Source: Lactobacillus xylocopicola
GTDB taxonomy: Bacteria; Bacillota; Bacilli; Lactobacillales; Lactobacillaceae
Length of the DNA stretch: 64,000 nucleotides
Direction: 5' to 3'
NCBI RefSeq assembly: GCF_033096005.1
Contig: NZ_AP026803.1
Location: 416,501 to 480,500, forward strand
The translations under genes were made by a program, and so were the position numbers. Below, one piece after another: positions 55,055 through 63,980 of the stretch; position 1 is the first letter of the stretch; every line of letters begins with the position of its first letter. Below the pieces are notes generated by a model. It did no database searches and was not told where the DNA came from. It saw only the letters and a program-made list of their open reading frames with translations.

Positions 55055-56239
55055 ATGACCAAGACAGTATATAGTAAGGCAAATATCTATCATGGAAAAG
55101 TAGAAAAAATCCAAAATGAAGGCTACTTATTAGTTGATGATCAGTCTGGTAAGATACTTGCGACAGGTAGCGGCCAGGCTCCGCAGGCGGATAAAGTAGT
55201 TAAGTTAGCCGGAAAGTATGTGATGCCGGGTTTGATTAACTGCCATACCCACATTATCATGGACCCAGCAACTGCTGACGGCGATACTGCCGCCAATAGT
55301 ACAGTAGCGGCGGTGCGGGCGCTAGGACACCTGCACGACTTGTTGAAGTCCGGGGTGACTTATATTCGTGAATGCGGTAGTACCTTTGACATCGACATTG
55401 CCCTAACTAAGATGATTAAGCAGGGTAAACTGACCGGGGTACCAGAAATTATGCCGGCAGGTCACCCGTATTCAATGACGGGCGGTCATGGTGACTTGCC
55501 AAACTTTGCCTACTTGGTTGATTCACCAGATGAGGTGCGCAAAGCGGTGCGGCAAGGCCTGAAGAAGGGGGCCAAGGCCATCAAGGTAATGGCGACCGGT
55601 GGGGTCATGACCGAAAATGATTTTATGGATGACCCCCAGCTCAGCGAAGCAGAGATGCGGGTGGCCGTTGAAGAGGCACACCACAAGGGATTAATTGTGG
55701 CGGCCCATGCCGAAGGCAACCCGGGCATTTTGAATGCAATTAAAGCCGGAGTTGACAGTATTGAGCACGGCTTTTACGTTAATGCGGAAGAAATCGACCT
55801 GATGCTGGCCCAAAGCACCTATCTCACGCCAACAATCGTAGGCGCCTGGGCTTTCATCACCTATGCCCCGGGCAAGATTCCGGACTGGGAAATGGCCAAG
55901 ATTGCTTCTGCCTGGAAAGACTTGCGGGGAAATATTAACCGTGCTAAAGTGGCCGGTGTACCAATCACGCTAGGTACTGATGCAGGTACGCCCTTTAATG
56001 ACTTCACCATGACCCCGGAAGAATTGCCGCTGCTGGTAGACCAGGGCTTCACCAACTTTGAAGCCTTGCAAACCAGCCTTAATTCGGCTAAATTGATGAA
56101 AATAGCTGATGAATATGGAACTTTGGAGCCGGGAAAGTATGCTGACTTTTTGGTTTTGGACGAAAATCCGTTAGAAAAAATCAGCGCAGTTGTCCAAAAA
56201 AATAAGGGTGTTTATAAGAAAGGCCAAAAGATCTATTAG
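55055..56239 (+). CDS. Amidohydrolase (imidazolonepropionase/Xaa-Pro dipeptidase-like)
   Basis: 394 residues: metal-binding NCHTHI near 61, carboxylated-Lys region AIKVMATGGVMT, AHAEG, DSIEHG and LGTDAGTP (catalytic Asp), then C-terminal GKYADFLVLDENPLEKI. This is the COG1228 group, which includes Xaa-Arg/Xaa-Pro dipeptidases and imidazolonepropionase; dipeptidase-type activity is the safer guess. SD GGGAGG. Preceded by a long structured leader with an attenuator, so its expression is probably ligand-controlled. Confidence 0.85.
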   Translation: MTKTVYSKANIYHGKVEKIQNEGYLLVDDQSGKILATGSGQAPQADKVVKLAGKYVMPGLINCHTHIIMDPATADGDTAANSTVAAVRALGHLHDLLKSGVTYIRECGSTFDIDIALTKMIKQGKLTGVPEIMPAGHPYSMTGGHGDLPNFAYLVDSPDEVRKAVRQGLKKGAKAIKVMATGGVMTENDFMDDPQLSEAEMRVAVEEAHHKGLIVAAHAEGNPGILNAIKAGVDSIEHGFYVNAEEIDLMLAQSTYLTPTIVGAWAFITYAPGKIPDWEMAKIASAWKDLRGNINRAKVAGVPITLGTDAGTPFNDFTMTPEELPLLVDQGFTNFEALQTSLNSAKLMKIADEYGTLEPGKYADFLVLDENPLEKISAVVQKNKGVYKKGQKIY

Positions 56240-56302
56240 ATAAACACGAATATTATCATAAGCAAAATCTTTTATAAAACCGAACTAGTGTTTTACAATA
56301 AC

Positions 56303-56333
56303 AGAAGTTACTGATTTCAGTAGCTTCTTTTTT
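56303..56333 (+). terminator. Terminator after amidohydrolase
   Basis: AGAAGTTACTG pairs with CAGTAGCTTCT, followed by a T run. Confidence 0.8.
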
Positions 56334-56374
56334 GAAGAGTAGGATTTTGCAATGGAGCAAAAATTTTAGATGTA

Positions 56375-56722
56375 ATGAAAGATGAAGGTCCGGTAACGAT
56401 CGTTACCATTAATGCCAATCCGGCTAGTGTAGTTAATACCTGGATGTCATACGTGGAGATTGCTGAACAGAGTAATTGTCTCTTGATTCCGGCCGCCGGA
56501 ATGCACAGCATTGAGCGCGACTTTGGTCAAGATGCTACCGTACTGCTGACGGTGGGTTCAAAAAAAGTTGAGGGCACGGCTGGTCCTGGTGCTGGCTTCC
56601 ACGTAACCGGTTCAGGTGAATTTGTTAGGCAGGGTCCCGAATATGAGGAAATGAAAGCAAAATTCCCTTGGCTCCGGGCTGTTTTAAAAATCACCATAAC
56701 TAAGATTAGCCAAAAGATATAG
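56375..56722 (+). CDS. Pyridoxamine-5'-phosphate-oxidase-like flavin protein, probably N-terminally frameshifted
   Basis: About 115 residues: GPVTIVTINANPASVVNTWM, LIPAAGMHSIE and VEGTAGPGAGFHVTG, a split-barrel FMN-binding family protein. Family members start some 8 residues earlier (M-E/N-x-K-x-L-D-V-M-K). Upstream, ATG GAG CAA AAA at 56352 has a good SD (AGTAGG), but the A run is one base short and the frame then hits TAG; with one more A it would read on as KILDVMKDEG. The ATG at 56375 has no SD. So it is either a recent pseudogene or made at low level from the internal start. Confidence 0.75.
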   Translation: MKDEGPVTIVTINANPASVVNTWMSYVEIAEQSNCLLIPAAGMHSIERDFGQDATVLLTVGSKKVEGTAGPGAGFHVTGSGEFVRQGPEYEEMKAKFPWLRAVLKITITKISQKI

Positions 56723-56849
56723 GACTGGCTGCTGGCCACCTTTTTTAATTGCTAGTAGTTTAATTATTTATTAAATAAAGCTGTGATTATTTACCGCTAT
56801 TGGTTAAAATAGGGGTAATTGACTTTTAGTAAAAAGGAGGATTTATTTA

Positions 56850-57851
56850 ATGAAAGTTTTACTATACAATATGACGCCGGAGCAACAGGTATACGTTGAC
56901 AAGTGGACTAAGGCTCATCCTGAAGACACATTGGTCACGACAACCGCTGACTTAGATGCGACCACGGTGGAACAAGCAGCAGGCTATGATGTAGTCAGTG
57001 TTTTACAGGTTGCTGATATCGACGACGAAGCGGTTTACCAAAAGCTGACCGCTTATGGAATCAACCAAATTGCCCTACGGTCGGTGGGTTATAACATTAT
57101 TAATTGGGAGTTTGCCCACAAGTACAATCTACTGGTTACTAATACGCCGGCTTATTCACCCCGGGCGGTTGCAGAGAATACCCTGACCTCAGCCATGTAT
57201 CTGCTGCGTAAGTGGGGACAGATCTTCAAAAATGAAAAAGAAGACCTGAACTTTGTTCGTGAAGAGAGCCTGATGAGTGATGAAATCTACCACCAAACTG
57301 TTGGCATCATTGGCGTGGGTCGCATTGGGACCGCTACTGCCGAGATCTTCCATGCACTTGGGGCCCGAGTAATTGGCTATGATGTGGTAGAAAACCCGGC
57401 TAACGAAGCCTTTCTCGAATATACTGATTTTGAGACGGTAATTAAAGAAGCCGATATCTTGTCTTTGCATACGCCATTTGACCCTTCGATGCAGGATATG
57501 ATTGCTGCAGAGCAATTCAAGCAAATGAAAAACACCGCGGTTATTATTAACGCCGCCCGCGGGCCCTTAATTAATACTTCAGCCCTAATTGAAGCACTGC
57601 AGAACCATGAGATTGCGGGCGCGGCCTTGGACGTGATGACGGGTGAAGAAGCCATCGTGATGAAGAAGTTCAGTCGCTTAAGTGAATTGCCGCAAGATTA
57701 TCAGGAGCTGGCCAAGATGCCGAACGTGGTCTTCACGCCGCACTCGGCCTATTATACTAAGACTGCGGTCAAGAATATGATTGAACAAAGTATGACAGAC
57801 GTAAAGCGGGTATTAAATGGTCAGAAGCCGATTTATCCGGTTGAGCAATAG
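56850..57851 (+). CDS. D-lactate dehydrogenase (D-2-hydroxyacid dehydrogenase)
   Basis: 333 residues: catalytic Arg in INAARGPLIN, Glu in the TGEE region near 264-270, His in TPHSAYYT; NAD-binding GVGRIGTA near 155. Length and sequence fit the lactobacillus D-LDH/D-hydroxyisocaproate dehydrogenase family. Reduces pyruvate (or a branched 2-oxoacid) with NADH. SD AAAGGAGG. Transcribed alone with its own terminator. Which of several D-HDHs it is cannot be settled here. Confidence 0.92.
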   Translation: MKVLLYNMTPEQQVYVDKWTKAHPEDTLVTTTADLDATTVEQAAGYDVVSVLQVADIDDEAVYQKLTAYGINQIALRSVGYNIINWEFAHKYNLLVTNTPAYSPRAVAENTLTSAMYLLRKWGQIFKNEKEDLNFVREESLMSDEIYHQTVGIIGVGRIGTATAEIFHALGARVIGYDVVENPANEAFLEYTDFETVIKEADILSLHTPFDPSMQDMIAAEQFKQMKNTAVIINAARGPLINTSALIEALQNHEIAGAALDVMTGEEAIVMKKFSRLSELPQDYQELAKMPNVVFTPHSAYYTKTAVKNMIEQSMTDVKRVLNGQKPIYPVEQ

Positions 57852-57862
57852 TAAGTAAGAGG

Positions 57863-57895
57863 GATGACTAGTTTTGCCAATTGGTCATCTTTTTT
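57863..57895 (+). terminator. Terminator after D-lactate dehydrogenase
   Basis: GATGAC / GTCATC stem (57863-57868/57884-57889) followed by six Ts. Confidence 0.75.
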
Positions 57896-57980
57896 GGTGC
57901 GAAATTAACAAATTTGCGCTGGATCAATTATAATTATAATATTGGTATAATAACTTGGTACTAAAAAGGCGGAAGAACAG

Positions 57981-58688
57981 ATGAAAAGGTTTCATCATAA
58001 ATATACCCTGCCGGCAATTGTTTTGCTATTGGTCGCGGCAGTGGTGTTATTGCTGATCGGATTAGCTAATTTGCGAAGTCAGACAACACTACCGCCAGAT
58101 GCTAATTCAAGCGCAATTGGGGTTGAACTTAATCAAAATTATGGCTACGTCGACCTCCATGAATTACAGGAGAATGGTGTTTCCTTTGTGTACTTGAAGA
58201 GTACACAGGGCCGGTCATACTTTGACGACGACTACTTGTCATACCGTGACCAAGTTTTGGGGACCAAGCTGGCCTTTGGTACCAGTATCGTCTACAGTAA
58301 CGAATCAACGCCGCAACAGCATTATCATTATTTTCTGAAAAAGGTGGGCACTAATACGGGCACTTTACCTATTTTGCTAGAGCCAGCTGTTGCTGAACGA
58401 AGTGTGCACTACCTTAAGCAAATGGCCCACTTTGCTCAAATGCTGGAAAGTCAGGGCAAACGGGTAATGATTGAGCTGGAAATTCAGTATAAAAAATATT
58501 TTCCCGCCGATGTGCTCTTTGCAACTAGTGGCAAAAAAGCGCCCAATAAGCTGCAGTATTCCTTCTGGCGTTATACAAATACTGGCCGTGTAAAAGGAGT
58601 TTCGGGATTAGAAGATGGGGTAGCCATGCTGGCGTATAATGGTACCGTGATGCAATATAAACAGAAATATGGGCAGTTAACACAATAA
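57981..58688 (+). CDS. GH25-like membrane-anchored protein with altered active site
   Basis: 235 residues: N-terminal membrane anchor (LPAIVLLLVAAVVLLLIGLA) and a GH25 lysozyme-like domain (GVSFVYLKSTQGRSYFDDDY, YHYFLKKVG, LQYSFWRYTNTGRVKGVSG). GH25 enzymes have GVDVS and a D-x-E pair; here these read GVELN and ILLEP, so the catalytic Asp residues are lost. It may be inactive or act as a cell-wall binding protein. Its stop overlaps the helicase start (TAATG). An extended -10 (TGGTATAAT, 57943-57951) lies 30 bp upstream. Confidence 0.8.
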   Translation: MKRFHHKYTLPAIVLLLVAAVVLLLIGLANLRSQTTLPPDANSSAIGVELNQNYGYVDLHELQENGVSFVYLKSTQGRSYFDDDYLSYRDQVLGTKLAFGTSIVYSNESTPQQHYHYFLKKVGTNTGTLPILLEPAVAERSVHYLKQMAHFAQMLESQGKRVMIELEIQYKKYFPADVLFATSGKKAPNKLQYSFWRYTNTGRVKGVSGLEDGVAMLAYNGTVMQYKQKYGQLTQ

Positions 58689-59914
58689 TGAAAACAGAAA
58701 TTCAAGCAGTTTTAACTAAGTTAGGCTTGGTGCAACCAACCCTGATTCAACAAGAAACACAAAAAATAATTAGTCAGGGTGCCAGTTGCATTGCCTTAGC
58801 CAAAACGGGCACCGGCAAGACGCTAGCCTATGGCTTACCGGCACTTGAACGGATAACGGTCGGGCAAGCTAATCAAATGGTTATCATTGCCCCCACCACG
58901 GAATTGGCAGTCCAGATTCGGCATGCCTTGAATCCTTTTATCCATGCCATGCAGCTGACGGGAATTACGCTAGTCGGAGCAGGTAACCGCAAAAGGCAAG
59001 AGGACAATTTGAAAAAGCAGCACCCAGAGGTTGTCATCGCAACACCAGGACGATTTTTCGACTTTTTTTCAAGTAAGCGCATTAGCGTTGACCAGGTCAA
59101 GACGCTAATCATTGACGAAGCCGATGATGTCTTGGAATTCAGTAAGCTGGACCTACTGGGATCGTTTGGCCAAAACATGGCGCCCGACGCCCAGATTCTC
59201 TTATTTGGGGCTACTGAATCGGAAATTACCCGTCAGGCCAATGAGCTTTTTGGTCGTAATTTTGACCTGGTTGACGTGCGAGCACAACAGCAAACGACCA
59301 TCAAAGACTACTTTTTGCAAGTAGACAATGCCCACAAGGTTGACTATGTTCAGCGGCTGCTGCGCCTTGACCACTTCAAGGGAATCTTGTTCTTTGATTC
59401 AAATCAGACGATGTTGCGCTTTGCCGGTATTTTGGGCCACACTAAGTCCAAGTTTGGTTTGCTAGCCAATGAATTTAGTAAGCAAAAAAGAGCAGACGCC
59501 TTGCGTGACTTTAAGGCGGGGAGGACGAGCTTGCTGCTGGCTACCGACCTGGCCGCCCGCGGCCTAGATCTGGCTGGAGTTACCTATGTGATTAATTTTG
59601 ATCTACCAAGTGAAGTTAACACGTACTTGCACCGGGCAGGCCGAACTGGCCGAATGGGGGCTAAGGGTTATGTAGTAACACTGGGCGATGACCATGACTT
59701 GCGCGACTTAAAAAAGCTGCTGGACGGTGAGCTAGAACCGGTCCGGGTCTACTTTAAGGCGGGTTACCTGTCGACTGAGATGCCTAAGCGGAATCCAGCT
59801 CCCAGCGCCCCCCAAAAGCCGGAACCTGCTAGCAAGAAAAAGAAGAAGCACAAGCAGCGGAATAAAAACAAGGGCTATCATCCGCATTATCTAAAAAAGA
59901 AGGAGCAAAAATGA
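58688..59914 (+). CDS. DEAD-box RNA helicase
   Basis: 408 residues: AKTGTGKT (Walker A), PTTELA, TPGR, IIDEADD, GATES (motif III, normally SAT), ARGLD and YLHRAGRTGR. C-terminal basic tail (SKKKKKHKQRNKNKG) would bind RNA. Probably works in ribosome assembly or mRNA turnover. Start overlaps the GH25-like gene, end overlaps the PTS gene (ATGA), so all three are co-translated. Confidence 0.93.
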   Translation: MKTEIQAVLTKLGLVQPTLIQQETQKIISQGASCIALAKTGTGKTLAYGLPALERITVGQANQMVIIAPTTELAVQIRHALNPFIHAMQLTGITLVGAGNRKRQEDNLKKQHPEVVIATPGRFFDFFSSKRISVDQVKTLIIDEADDVLEFSKLDLLGSFGQNMAPDAQILLFGATESEITRQANELFGRNFDLVDVRAQQQTTIKDYFLQVDNAHKVDYVQRLLRLDHFKGILFFDSNQTMLRFAGILGHTKSKFGLLANEFSKQKRADALRDFKAGRTSLLLATDLAARGLDLAGVTYVINFDLPSEVNTYLHRAGRTGRMGAKGYVVTLGDDHDLRDLKKLLDGELEPVRVYFKAGYLSTEMPKRNPAPSAPQKPEPASKKKKKHKQRNKNKGYHPHYLKKKEQK

Positions 59915-61239
59915 GTCGATTAGTGGCATGGCTTGAGGATTATGTCTTACCGCTGGCCAACAAAATTGGACAAGCGCGGTGGTTAGTGGCCTTGCGTGAT
60001 GCTTTTGTTTCCATTATGCCGATTACGATTGCGGGCTCGGTTGCAGTGTTAATTAAGAGTTTGATTGCTGCTGCCAAGCATGATCTGGGCTGGCAGGCGT
60101 TCGCTTGGGCGATGCAGCCGCTCGTCTTAGTCAGTAATGTGGTTTGGCGGGGCACGTTTGCCCTGTTTGCCCTCTTTTTGGCGATGTCCCTGGGCTATCA
60201 CTTAGCTAAAAGCATGGAAATTGATCCAATTGCTGGAGCGCTCGTTGCGGTGTCGTCTCTGGCCATGAGCATTGCTAACCTGACTAAGCTAAAAGTGGCT
60301 GGGAAAATGGTTCCAATTCAACATGCTTTTGATATTTCACAGTTTTCAACGACTGGTATTTTTACAGCTATTTTGTTTGGTACCATCGGTGTGTCAATTT
60401 TTGCGCTTTGTATCAAGGCAAGGTTTATGTTGCATCTTCCGGCCAATTTGCCCTATGCTGAACAGATGGCCTTTGAATCATTGATTCCAGGAATTACCGC
60501 AATTTTTGGCGTCGGCATGATTAACTTTGTCTTTCAGACAGTGACGGGTACCTACTTTGGTAACTGGCTACTCCACTCAATTCAGACGCCACTGGTGAAG
60601 TTGGGGCAAGGTTTTGGAATGGTATTACTGGTAACGCTACTAGTTCAAGTTTTTGGCTTCTTTGGGATTAACGGTTTGAGTGTTTGGGCGCCAGTTCTTG
60701 ATTCGATCTGGTTAACCGCGCAGAATGTCAACATCACAGCAGTGCGTAATGGTCGTCCGGTATCATTTTTGTGGGTACGGGGCTCCTTTGATGCCTTCGT
60801 GTGGTTCGGCGGTACGGGCGGTACGTTGATGCTGATTGTGGCTATTCTACTGTTCTCGAAGCGCAGTGACTACCGAACCATTGCCAAGGTGGCACTTGCT
60901 CCGGGCATTTTCAATATTAATGAACCGATTGTTTTGGGGCTGCCGGTCGTCCTCAACCCAATTTATGTTATTCCCTTTATTTTAGCGCCGCTAGTTAACG
61001 TAGCCTTTTCATACTGGGTGACGATGATGGGCCTAGTTAACCCGGTGCAGGCCGGTGTTCCGACGGTGATGCCGCCAATCATTGGTCCGTTTTTGGCCTG
61101 CAACTATGACTGGCGGGCCATTATTTTGTGCATTATTAACATGGTGATTGCACTGACAATTTGGACGCCCTTTGTTTTTGCTGCAGACAAAATTGCTGAT
61201 GCTAATAACCCGCAACCGTATTTTAACCGGCAGTATTAA
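59911..61239 (+). CDS. PTS EIIC, cellobiose/lactose (CelB) family
   Basis: 442 residues with about ten membrane segments; GIFNINEPIVLGLPVVLNPI and FLWVRGSFDAFVWFGGTGGT are typical of CelB/LicC-type EIIC. It needs separate EIIA and EIIB partners, and neither is in this window, so it is an orphan EIIC. Overlaps the helicase stop (ATGA). Substrate unknown (beta-glucoside-like by family). Confidence 0.92.
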   Translation: MSRLVAWLEDYVLPLANKIGQARWLVALRDAFVSIMPITIAGSVAVLIKSLIAAAKHDLGWQAFAWAMQPLVLVSNVVWRGTFALFALFLAMSLGYHLAKSMEIDPIAGALVAVSSLAMSIANLTKLKVAGKMVPIQHAFDISQFSTTGIFTAILFGTIGVSIFALCIKARFMLHLPANLPYAEQMAFESLIPGITAIFGVGMINFVFQTVTGTYFGNWLLHSIQTPLVKLGQGFGMVLLVTLLVQVFGFFGINGLSVWAPVLDSIWLTAQNVNITAVRNGRPVSFLWVRGSFDAFVWFGGTGGTLMLIVAILLFSKRSDYRTIAKVALAPGIFNINEPIVLGLPVVLNPIYVIPFILAPLVNVAFSYWVTMMGLVNPVQAGVPTVMPPIIGPFLACNYDWRAIILCIINMVIALTIWTPFVFAADKIADANNPQPYFNRQY

Positions 61240-61292
61240 TTACTAAAAATATTGGCTTTTAAGGCTTAAATTTGGTAAAGTTAATCTTATGC

Positions 61293-61365
61293 GACCCCGT
61301 AGTTCATCTGGATAGAACAATGGTCTCCTAAACCGTAGAGGTGAGTTCGAATCTCACCGGGGTCA
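61293..61365 (+). tRNA. tRNA-Arg (anticodon CCT)
   Basis: Acceptor GACCCCG/CGGGGTC, D-arm GTTCATCTGGATAGAAC, anticodon stem ATGGT/ACCGT around CTCCTAA (anticodon CCT, decoding AGG), T-arm GTGAGTTCGAATCTCAC. CCA not encoded. Confidence 0.95.
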
Positions 61366-61441
61366 TTAAAATAAGCTTGTAAAGCTTGATATGTCAACAC
61401 TTTTCCCTTGATATGTTAGCCAAATGTTAGCCCCATAAACT

Positions 61442-61477
61442 AAAACGCCTTACCGCTAGTAGGTAAGGCGTTTTTTT
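61442..61477. terminator. Terminator between tRNA-Arg region and the small membrane protein gene
   Basis: AAAACGCCTTACC / GGTAAGGCGTTTT arms with a T run on the plus strand; also A-rich at the other end, so bidirectional. Confidence 0.85.
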
Positions 61478-61494
61478 GCTCTAAATAATCTTCT

Positions 61495-61683
61495 TTAGCC
61501 TAGGGGGTTGGTCATCAAGATTGTCACCAAGCAAGCGATTATCATAAAAGTGCAGACTGATACTGCTAGTAGTGTCTGACGTACTTTAGGAGAGCGGCTG
61601 CGATCAAAGGAAAAGACCAAGCTAAAGCTGGCAATAACAATCAAAAAGCCCGTGGCTAGTAATAATAAAAAATCGTAATGCAT
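61495..61683 (-). CDS. Small two-helix membrane protein, hypothetical
   Basis: 62 residues with two hydrophobic segments (LLLLATGFLIVIASFSLVF; VSVCTFMIIACLVTILM) joined by a charged loop (DRSRSPKVRQT). GTAGGT lies before the ATG. I do not recognise the family; it stands alone between a terminator and the epimerase promoter region. Confidence 0.55.
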   Translation of the reverse strand: MHYDFLLLLATGFLIVIASFSLVFSFDRSRSPKVRQTLLAVSVCTFMIIACLVTILMTNPLG

Positions 61684-61771
61684 TTTTTTACCTACTTTGT
61701 TTTACTTGTAATTAAAGCATATTGACTTGTCTTTTTGCCAGGGAATCTTTAATATTAAAGCGGAGGCTTTT

Positions 61772-62914
61772 ATGACGAAAATTAAAGTAATGACCGTTTT
61801 TGGAACACGGCCAGAAGCAATCAAGATGGCACCTTTGGTCCTAAAGTTAAAGGCGGATGACCGTTTTGATGAAGTCACGGTGGTCACGGCCCAACACCGG
61901 GAGATGTTGGATCAGGTACTTGAGATTTTTAAAATCAAACCCGACTATGATTTCAACATCATGAAGAAAAATCAGTCGCTTGAGGCAATCACATCTAAAG
62001 TTATGCTTGATTTGTCCGAAGTGATTAAAAAGGAAGAGCCAGATATGGTATTGGTCCACGGTGATACAACTACCAGTTTTGCGGCTAGCCTGGCCAGTTT
62101 TTATGAGCAGCGCCCGATTGGGCACGTTGAGGCCGGATTACGTACCTGGAATAAGTACTCGCCGTTTCCAGAAGAAATGAACCGGCAGATGACCGACGAC
62201 CTATGTGACTTATACTTTGCGCCAACTAAACTTGGTAAGGAAAATTTGCTGAAAGAAAATCATCCAGCCGCCAATATTTTTGTTACTGGGAATACGGCCA
62301 TTGACGCGCTACAGCAAACCGTGCAAGCAGACTATCACCATGACGTACTTGACCTGATTAAGCCCGGCCATAAGATGATCTTGGTAACGATGCACCGCCG
62401 CGAAAATCAGGGTGAGCCCATGCGGCGGGTATTTAAGGTCATGAAGCAGGTGGTGGACAGCCACCCAGACGTTGAAATGGTCTTTCCGGTCCACCTGTCA
62501 CCCAAGGTGCAGGAAGTTGCTAGCGAAATTTTAGGCGATGATGAGCGCATCCACCTGATTGCTCCGCTTGATGTAGTTGATTTTCATAATTTAGCTAAGT
62601 TGAGCTACTTTATTATGACTGATTCAGGCGGTGTTCAAGAGGAGGCACCGGCACTGAACAAGCCGGTCTTGGTTTTACGCGATACGACTGAACGACCAGA
62701 CGGTGTCACGGCGGGTACCCTGAGATTAGTGGGAACCCAGACTGAAAATGTGCGGTCCGCCATGGTGGAATTGCTTGAAAATCAAGCAGTCTATAATCAG
62801 ATGGCTAATGCCAAGAATCCTTATGGAGACGGACACGCCTCCGAGCGCATTATAGCAGATTTAGTCTACTATTTGGCCTCGTCCCGCGGCGAAAGACCAC
62901 GTGATTTTGCCTAA
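61772..62914 (+). CDS. wecB: UDP-N-acetylglucosamine 2-epimerase
   Basis: About 380 residues: FGTRPEAIKMAPL, VHGDTTTSFA, GHVEAGLRTWNKYSPFPEEM, MHRRENQG and the DSGGVQEEAP(A)LNKPVLVLR signature. Interconverts UDP-GlcNAc and UDP-ManNAc, a precursor of teichoic-acid linkage units. The ATG used has SD GCGGAGG; an earlier in-frame start at 61727 lacks one. (Also called mnaA.). Confidence 0.95.
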   Translation: MTKIKVMTVFGTRPEAIKMAPLVLKLKADDRFDEVTVVTAQHREMLDQVLEIFKIKPDYDFNIMKKNQSLEAITSKVMLDLSEVIKKEEPDMVLVHGDTTTSFAASLASFYEQRPIGHVEAGLRTWNKYSPFPEEMNRQMTDDLCDLYFAPTKLGKENLLKENHPAANIFVTGNTAIDALQQTVQADYHHDVLDLIKPGHKMILVTMHRRENQGEPMRRVFKVMKQVVDSHPDVEMVFPVHLSPKVQEVASEILGDDERIHLIAPLDVVDFHNLAKLSYFIMTDSGGVQEEAPALNKPVLVLRDTTERPDGVTAGTLRLVGTQTENVRSAMVELLENQAVYNQMANAKNPYGDGHASERIIADLVYYLASSRGERPRDFA

Positions 62915-62916
62915 AA

Positions 62917-62958
62917 ACAAAAAACCAAGAAGTAATTAATGACTTCTTGGTTTTTTGT
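62917..62958. terminator. Bidirectional terminator between wecB and gtrA-like gene
   Basis: 17-bp arms ACAAAAAACCAAGAAGT / ACTTCTTGGTTTTTTGT. The minus-strand gene's stop codon (62936) lies in its loop and its last codons in one arm. Confidence 0.9.
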
Positions 62959-63475
62959 TAGTAATTTTTTGGGAACTATTTTTAAGTCGTTTTTTGGCTC
63001 GTTCAATCATAGTTGCCTCTTGGGCCTGGAAGACTGAACGAGTGGTCAAGTAGTTAAAGATACCGACTAACACTTGGTCAATAATCTTTACTAGCAATGC
63101 ATTGAGCCCAAGCCAGGAGAGTCCAACCAACATAATCAAACTGTCAGGCACGAGACTGATAATCCGATAGGTAAAAAAGAAGATTAGCTTTTGCCAGGTT
63201 GAGTGATCGCGGTCAACATTGTTAACAAAGACAGCTTTCTGGTTAAAAATAAACGAAGCTAGGTTGGAAATCACAAAGGCGATAGTATTGGAAATTAAGA
63301 TGGCACTGTGCCACCACTTGTGCAAGACCATGAAAACAACTGTATTAAGCAGTGCGGCAATAAAACCAAAAATCATGTAAACAACTAAATTGCGGTGGCG
63401 TTTGACAACTCTTTGCGCGAGCGAGCGAATAGCCGGATCGCTAGTCGAATTGAATTTTTTATTATCTTTAATCAT
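62936..63475 (-). CDS. GtrA-family membrane protein
   Basis: 179 residues with four membrane segments in the GtrA layout (VVYMIFGFIAALLNTVVFMV; AFVISNLASFIFNQKAVF; TYRIISLVPDSLIMLVGLSW; NYLTTRSVF) and a basic tail. GtrA proteins help move or process lipid-linked sugars in cell-wall glycosylation. Overlaps the flavodoxin gene by 8 bp. Confidence 0.9.
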   Translation of the reverse strand: MIKDNKKFNSTSDPAIRSLAQRVVKRHRNLVVYMIFGFIAALLNTVVFMVLHKWWHSAILISNTIAFVISNLASFIFNQKAVFVNNVDRDHSTWQKLIFFFTYRIISLVPDSLIMLVGLSWLGLNALLVKIIDQVLVGIFNYLTTRSVFQAQEATMIERAKKRLKNSSQKITNKKPRSH

Positions 63476-63914
63476 TTAACTGGTCAGCCATTTCCTTAGC
63501 CGCTTGGTCAATTGCAGCGATTGCCTCATCGTCTGGTGCATTTTCAATGGTTAGGGGCGGGGTAAGTTCTTTGGCCCCGACTTGTTTGAATATTTTTTCA
63601 AAGTCGAAAACATTCTCACAGAAGTGGTCGGCGTAAACCCGGTCACCGCTGCCCATTACCGCAAAATACTTGCCGCTTAAATCCAATTCTTTTAGTTGTG
63701 CGTAAAAGTCGGCAACTTCATCGGTCATCGTTCCCTCACCATAGGTGTAGGTGACAAAGATGCAGAGGTCACTGCTTAAGTAATCACTGGCATCAGTGAA
63801 TTCGGCCTCACTGCTCTCCACTTCAAAGTCAAGCTCTTGTAGGCCTTCTTCCAAGATTTCTGCCATATCGGCATCGTTACCAGTCATACTAGCGTAGACA
63901 ATTCTCGCCTTCAT
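63468..63914 (-). CDS. Flavodoxin (short-chain)
   Basis: 148 residues: FMN phosphate loop YASMTGNDADMAEIL, then TYTYGEGTMTDEV and VMGSGDRVYADHFCENVFDF. Low-potential electron carrier. A TTG 9 bp upstream is in frame, but GAAAGG spacing favours this ATG. First gene of a two-gene operon with gtrA-like; functional link unclear. Confidence 0.93.
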   Translation of the reverse strand: MKARIVYASMTGNDADMAEILEEGLQELDFEVESSEAEFTDASDYLSSDLCIFVTYTYGEGTMTDEVADFYAQLKELDLSGKYFAVMGSGDRVYADHFCENVFDFEKIFKQVGAKELTPPLTIENAPDDEAIAAIDQAAKEMADQLND

Positions 63915-63951
63915 AGTCTTCAAACCTTTCGTAATATCACTTTATCACAAC

Positions 63952-63980
63952 ATTATACATAATTTTCGTGTGCTATTGAA
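63952..63980 (-). promoter_or_regulatory. Promoter of the flavodoxin-gtrA operon
   Basis: Minus strand TTCAAT and TATAAT with a 17-bp spacer, about 38 bp upstream of the flavodoxin start. Confidence 0.6.
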
